Shown here one piece after another: positions 59,678-64,000 of a DNA stretch of 64,000 bases. Position 1 is the first letter of the stretch. Every line of letters begins with the position of its first letter. Under the pieces are notes generated by a model. The model saw only the letters and a program-made list of their open reading frames with translations, was not told where the DNA came from and ran no database searches. The translations under genes were made by a program, and so were the position numbers. This DNA comes from Antilocapra americana (Eukaryota > Chordata > Mammalia > Artiodactyla > Antilocapridae): NCBI GenBank assembly GCA_007570785.1, contig ML664161.1:9513211-9577210 (forward strand). Direction: 5' to 3'.

Positions 59678-61100
59678 TGTATGAGTTTGCTAGGGCCGCC
59701 ATAACAAAGTTTCACAGACTGGGTGGCTGATACAACATAAATTTATTTTATCAAAGTTCTTGCAGCTAAAAGTCTGAGATCCAGGTGTCTGCAGGGTTGC
59801 TTTCTTTTTAGACCTCTCTCTTTGGCTAGTAGATGGCCAGGAACCTTCTCCTGTGTCTTCACATGTTTCTCCCTCTGTGTGTGTCTGTATTCTAATCTCC
59901 TCTTATAAGAACACTGGTCATATTGGATTGCTGTTGTTCAGTCACCCAGTCGTGTCTGACTTTGTGACCCCATGGGCTGCACCAGGCCTCCCTGTCCCTT
60001 ACCACTTCCTGAAGTTTGCCCAAGTTCGTATCAGTTGCATAGTGACGCCATCCAGCCATCTCATCCTCTGACACCCTCTTCTCCTGCCTTCCATCCTTCC
60101 CAGCATCAGGGATTTTTCCAAAGTGTTGGCTGTTTGCATCAGATGTGCAAAATACTGGAGCTTCAGCTTCAGCATTAGCTCTTCCAATGAGTATTCAGGA
60201 TTGATTTCCTTTAAGGTTGACTGGTTTAATCTCCTTGCTGTCTAAGGAACTCTCAGGAGTCTTCCCCAGCACCACAGTTCGAAGGCATCAAGTTTTGGCA
60301 CCCAGCCTTCTTTATAAACCAGCTCTCACATCTGTTCATGACTACTGGAAAAACCATAGCTTTGACTAGATGGACCTTTGTTGGCAAAGTGATGTTTCTG
60401 CTTTTTAATATGCTGTCTAGGTTTATCATAGCTTTTCTTCCAAGGAGCTAGCATCTTTTAATTTCATGGCTGCAGTCATCTTCTGCAATGATTTAGGAGT
60501 CCAAGAAAATAAAGTCTATCACTGTTTCCATTGTTTCCCTGTCTATTTGCCATGAAGTGATGGGACTGGATGCCATGATCTTAGTTTTCTAAATGTTGAG
60601 GTTTAAGCCAGCCTTTTCACCCTCATCAAGAGGCTTTTTAGTTCCTCTTAGCTTTCTGCCATTAGAGTGGTATCATCTTCATATTTGAGGTTGTTGATGT
60701 TTATCCCACCTGTCTTGATTTCAGCTTATAACTCATCCAGCTGGGCATTTTCCATGATGTGCTCTGCATATGAGTTAAACAAACAGGGGGACAACAGTCA
60801 GCCCTGTCATACTCCTTTCCCAATTTTGAACCAGTGTGGTTCTAACTGTTGCTTTTTGATCAGCAAACAGATTTCTCAGGAGATACGTAACATGGTCTGG
60901 TATTCCCATCTCTTTGAGAGCTTTCCACAGTTTGTGTGATCCACACAAAGGCTTTATATTGGATTAAATCCCATTTAAAGACCTCATTTTAACTTAATTA
61001 CATTTTTAAAGACCCTATTTGCAAATACAATCACCATCTACAGCCTGGAGTTAGGACTAGCATGTGAATTTTTCAGGGGACACGGTCCAGCCCATAACAC
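59678..61100 (-). repeat. MLT1-type LTR, split by a BovB
   Basis: On the plus strand the inverted LTR starts TGTATGAGTTTGCTAGGG, then ACAGACTGGGTGGCTGATAC, TGTGTCTTCACATGTTTCTC and CTAATCTCCTCTTATAAGAA. After the BovB it resumes with AGACCTCATTTTAACTTAA, GACCCTATTTGCAAATACAA and GGTCCAGCCCATAACAC. It is a solo LTR with no internal genes, and matches the MLT1 at 3560-4016 in reverse. Confidence 0.9.
59930..60955 (-). mobile_element. BovB LINE, 5'-truncated, inside the MLT1 LTR
   Basis: The left edge is the inverted BovB end (GCTGTTGTTCAGTCACCCAG), and the truncation is at 60955. A perfect 10-bp target duplication (ATATTGGATT at 59920-59929 and 60956-60965) flanks it, and removing the insert rejoins the LTR. 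The RT box reads YEDD (60672-60683, minus strand) instead of YADD, one of many changes. The copy is badly diverged and cannot code. Confidence 0.95.
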
Positions 61101-61974
61101 TTCCTAACATCCAAATAGCCTTTTTGGTGGTCTGGATATCTTGGTGAAGGATATGTTGCTTTAAATTCTGGATCAAATAATTTTAGTGAAGGTATTTAAT
61201 CCTCTACTTTGCTCCCCAAAAGGTATTAACAGTATCCAAGTAAGGCCAAGACAGAAGAAAACACTCTCTCCATCCCATTTCTCTTCCAATTGCTGGCAGC
61301 TTAAGTGATGCTGGCAGAATAGCTTTGCTAAGCCATCACACAGCAGGACAGGAAGACTCGTGCCCAAGAGCCTACACCAGCTTTTTTTCCAAGTAGCAGA
61401 AGACTGGTTTTCATGTGACAGTTTGATCTGCTTGTTTAAGGCATTGTGCTCTTGGCTTAATGTTCAAGACATGGCATTCAGGCTTTCACAGTGCTCTCCA
61501 CTCAGGAGGATATATGCTGGAGCGTGGCCTCCCTCTCTCTTCACTCAGAGTCAATAAAATTGGGGTTCTTTTGTGGCTTTTGCTCTCCATCTTGAAGATG
61601 AGTAAAGAAGCGAGTAAGTGAGCAGAGTGTGTAAGAATAAAATTGAACTTTCAATGGAGACACTTTCTCAGATGAAATTACTAGAGCCCAAAGAAGAAAT
61701 ATTGCAATGTAGTTCTAAATATATATTTACATAGAAAGTTTTAAACACATATATTTAAAATATAAATGTACACATACATATGTAACATATTATTGACTAA
61801 TTTATTTTTGAAGTAGTCTAGAAAAATTTAGCTTTAAAATACTTATTATTACTATAATTATTATTATTTAAAATAGTGGGAATTTTTGATTGGTTTTGGT
61901 TGGACACCAAAACATCAGGTTTTCATTTTGTGATGGTAGTAATTTAATAATTTAGAATTGGGCTTGTTTTTCTT
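61101..61974. other. no gene seen
   Basis: Unique AT-rich DNA; small open frames at 61173-61367 and 61360-61557 have no recognisable product. Confidence 0.5.
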
Positions 61975-64000
61975 TTCTTTTTTTTTTTTAATTTTTTTAT
62001 TTATTATTATTTTTTAATTGTTTTTGCCATACATTGTCATGATATCACCATGGGTTTACATATGATTGGATACAGAAACAAGACCCCTATATATGTTGTC
62101 TACAAGAGACCCACCTCAAACCTAGGGACACATATAGACTGAAAGTTAAAGGCTGGAAAAAGATATTCCATGCAAATAAAGACCAAAAGAAAGCAGGAGT
62201 GGCAATACTCATATCTGATAAAGTAGACTTTAAAATAAAGGCAGTGAAAAGAGATAAAGATGGACATTACATAATGATCAAAGGATCAATCGAGGAAGAA
62301 GAAATAACAATTATAAATATTTATGCACCCAACATAGGAGCTCCACAATATGTAAGGCAAATGCTAACAAATATGAAAGGGGAAATCAACAACAACACAA
62401 TAATAGCAGGAGACTTTAATACACCACTCACACCAATGGATAGATCAACTAGACAGAAAAGTAACAAGGAAATTCAAACTTTAAATGAAACAATAGACCA
62501 ACTAGACCTAATTGATATCTATAGGTCATTCCACCCCAAAACAAGGAATTTCACCTTTTTCTCAAGTGCACACGGGACCTTCTCCAGGATAGATCACATC
62601 CTGGGCCATAAATCTAACCTTGATAAATTCAAAAATATTGAAATCATCCCAAGCATCTTTTCTGACCACAGTGCAGTGAGATTAGATATCAACTACAGGA
62701 GAAAACCTCTCAAAACTTCCAACATATGGAGGCTCAACAACACACTGCTGAATAACCAACAAATCGCAGAAGAAATTAAAAATGAAATTCAGTTATGCAT
62801 GGAAACGAATGAAAATGAAAACACAACAGCTCAAAACCTATGGGACACTGTGAAAGCAATGCTAAGGGGAAAGTTCATAGCAATACAAGCTCACCTCAGG
62901 AAACAAGAGAAAAATCAAATAAATGACCTTACTATACACCTAAAGCAACTAGAAAGGGAAGAGATGCAGAAGCCCAGGTCTAGTAGAAGGAAAGAAATCT
63001 TAAAGATCAGGGCAGAAATTAATGCAAAGGAATCAAAAGTGACCATAGCAAAAATCAACCAAGCCAAAAGCTGGTTCTTTGAGAAGATAAATAAAATTGA
63101 CAAACCGTTAGCCAGACTCATCAAGAAACAAAGGGAGAAGAACCAAATCAACAGAATTAGAAATGAAAACGGAGAGATCACAACAGAAAACACAGAAATA
63201 CAAAGGATCATAAGAGACTATTATCAGCAACTATATGCAAATAAACTGGACAATTTGGATGAAATGGACAAATTCCTAGAAAAGTACAACTTTCCAAGAC
63301 TAAACCAGGAAGAGATAGATAATATTAATAGACCCATCACAAGCATGGAAATTGAAACCGTAATCAGAAATCTTCCAAAAAACAAAAGCCCAGGACCAGA
63401 TGGCTTCACAGCTGAATTCTACCAAAAATTTAGAGAAGAGCTAACACCTATTCTACTCAAACTCTTCCAGAAAATTGCAGAGGAAGGTAAACTTCCAAAC
63501 TCATTCTATGAGGCCTCCATCACCCTAATTCCAAAACCCGACAAAGATCCCACAAAAAAAGAAAACTACAGGCCAATATCACTGATGAACTTAGACGCAA
63601 AAATCCTCAACAAAATTCTAGCAAATAGAATCCAACAACACATCAAAAAGATCATACATCATGATCAAGTAGGCTTTATCCCAGGGATGCAAGGATTCTT
63701 CAATATTCGTAAATCGATCAATGTAATACACCACATTAACAAATTAAAAAATAAAAATCACATGATTATCTCAATAGATGCAGTGAAAGCCTTTGACAAA
63801 ATTCAACATCCATTTATGATAAAAACCCTCCAAAAAGCAGGAATAGAAGGAACATACCTCAACATAATAAAAGCTGTATATGACAAACCCACAGCAAACA
63901 TTATCCTCAATGGTGAAAAACTGGAAGCATTCCCCCTGAAATCAGGGACAAGACAAGGGTGCCCACTCTCACCACTACTATTCAACATAGTTTTGGAAGT
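61975..64000. mobile_element. young L1 with a 5' inversion, continuing past the window
   Basis: The left 85-90 bp (61975-62063) is an inverted L1 3' end: T-run, then TTGTTTTTGCCATACATTG and TCACCATGGGTTTACATAT. At 62064 the element switches to plus-strand ORF2 text. This is the arrangement expected from twin priming during L1 insertion. ORF2 stays open for 645 codons to the window edge, and the right end and the target duplication lie beyond it. Confidence 0.92.
62064..64000 (+). pseudogene. L1 ORF2 fragment, endonuclease to reverse transcriptase, open to the edge
   Basis: It has 645 codons without a stop, in frame from 62064. It starts inside the APE-type endonuclease, with CLQETHL (catalytic Glu), GDFNTPL (Asp and Asn), and SDHSAVRLD (Asp-His pair). 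The N-terminal part of the endonuclease is missing. Then come the linker and the RT domain with [14 protein letters not shown] and [14 protein letters not shown], where a Val stands in place of the usual Glu. The YADD box lies beyond the window. It has no start codon of its own, and with a 5' inversion it cannot be expressed as a complete ORF2. Confidence 0.9.

Noticed and set aside
1..64000. CRISPR array, operon, phage or bacterial system
   Set aside because: The window is mammalian nuclear DNA with ruminant repeats, and no regular spacer-repeat pattern or compact gene cluster is present.

Overview
This is mammalian nuclear DNA from a ruminant, almost certainly a bovid. The evidence is the repeat content: BovB (RTE-type) LINEs, tRNA-Glu/BovB-derived Bov-tA SINEs, dimeric BOV-A2 SINEs, CHR-2-type SINEs and young bovine-type L1 copies, over older mammalian repeats (MIR, L2, MLT1 LTRs, Tigger and hAT transposons). 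These families were recognised from memory and read by eye. No alignment was run, so family names are firmer than subfamily names.

The only convincing protein-coding content is one split gene on the minus strand. Four short exons (57892-58039, 39530-39676, 31518-31660, 26325-26408) each have an AG acceptor and a GT donor, are open throughout, and join in a single frame with phases 0>1, 1>1, 1>0 and 0>0. Together they encode 174 residues of a larger protein, and start and stop lie outside the window or in exons I did not find. A weaker fifth exon is possible at 22063-22151. I do not recognise the protein. The exon at 31518-31660 reads like coiled coil. The introns are about 18.2, 7.9 and 5.1 kb and carry most of the repeats.

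Layout: 1-5.7 kb holds L2, MIR, an MLT1 LTR and a Tigger-type transposon split by a SINE. 5.7-14.9 kb is a nested pile: old L1M/HAL1-like sequence on the minus strand, broken by Bov-tA copies, a BovB LINE, a young truncated L1, a CHR-2 SINE and an older L1 that itself holds a BOV-A2. 15-19 kb is mostly unique, with a slightly GC-richer block near 17.2-18.1 kb. 19-25.5 kb has MIR, a 47-bp L1 insertion, a minus-strand BovB, L2, an LTR and SINEs. 26-58 kb is the gene body. 59.7-61.1 kb is an MLT1 LTR split by a BovB. 62-64 kb is a 5'-inverted young L1 whose ORF2 stays open to the edge of the window.

I found no new biological system, CRISPR array, operon or phage. The points worth following up are the unidentified gene, the structures of the young L1 insertions, and two small palindromes that look like template-switch events.
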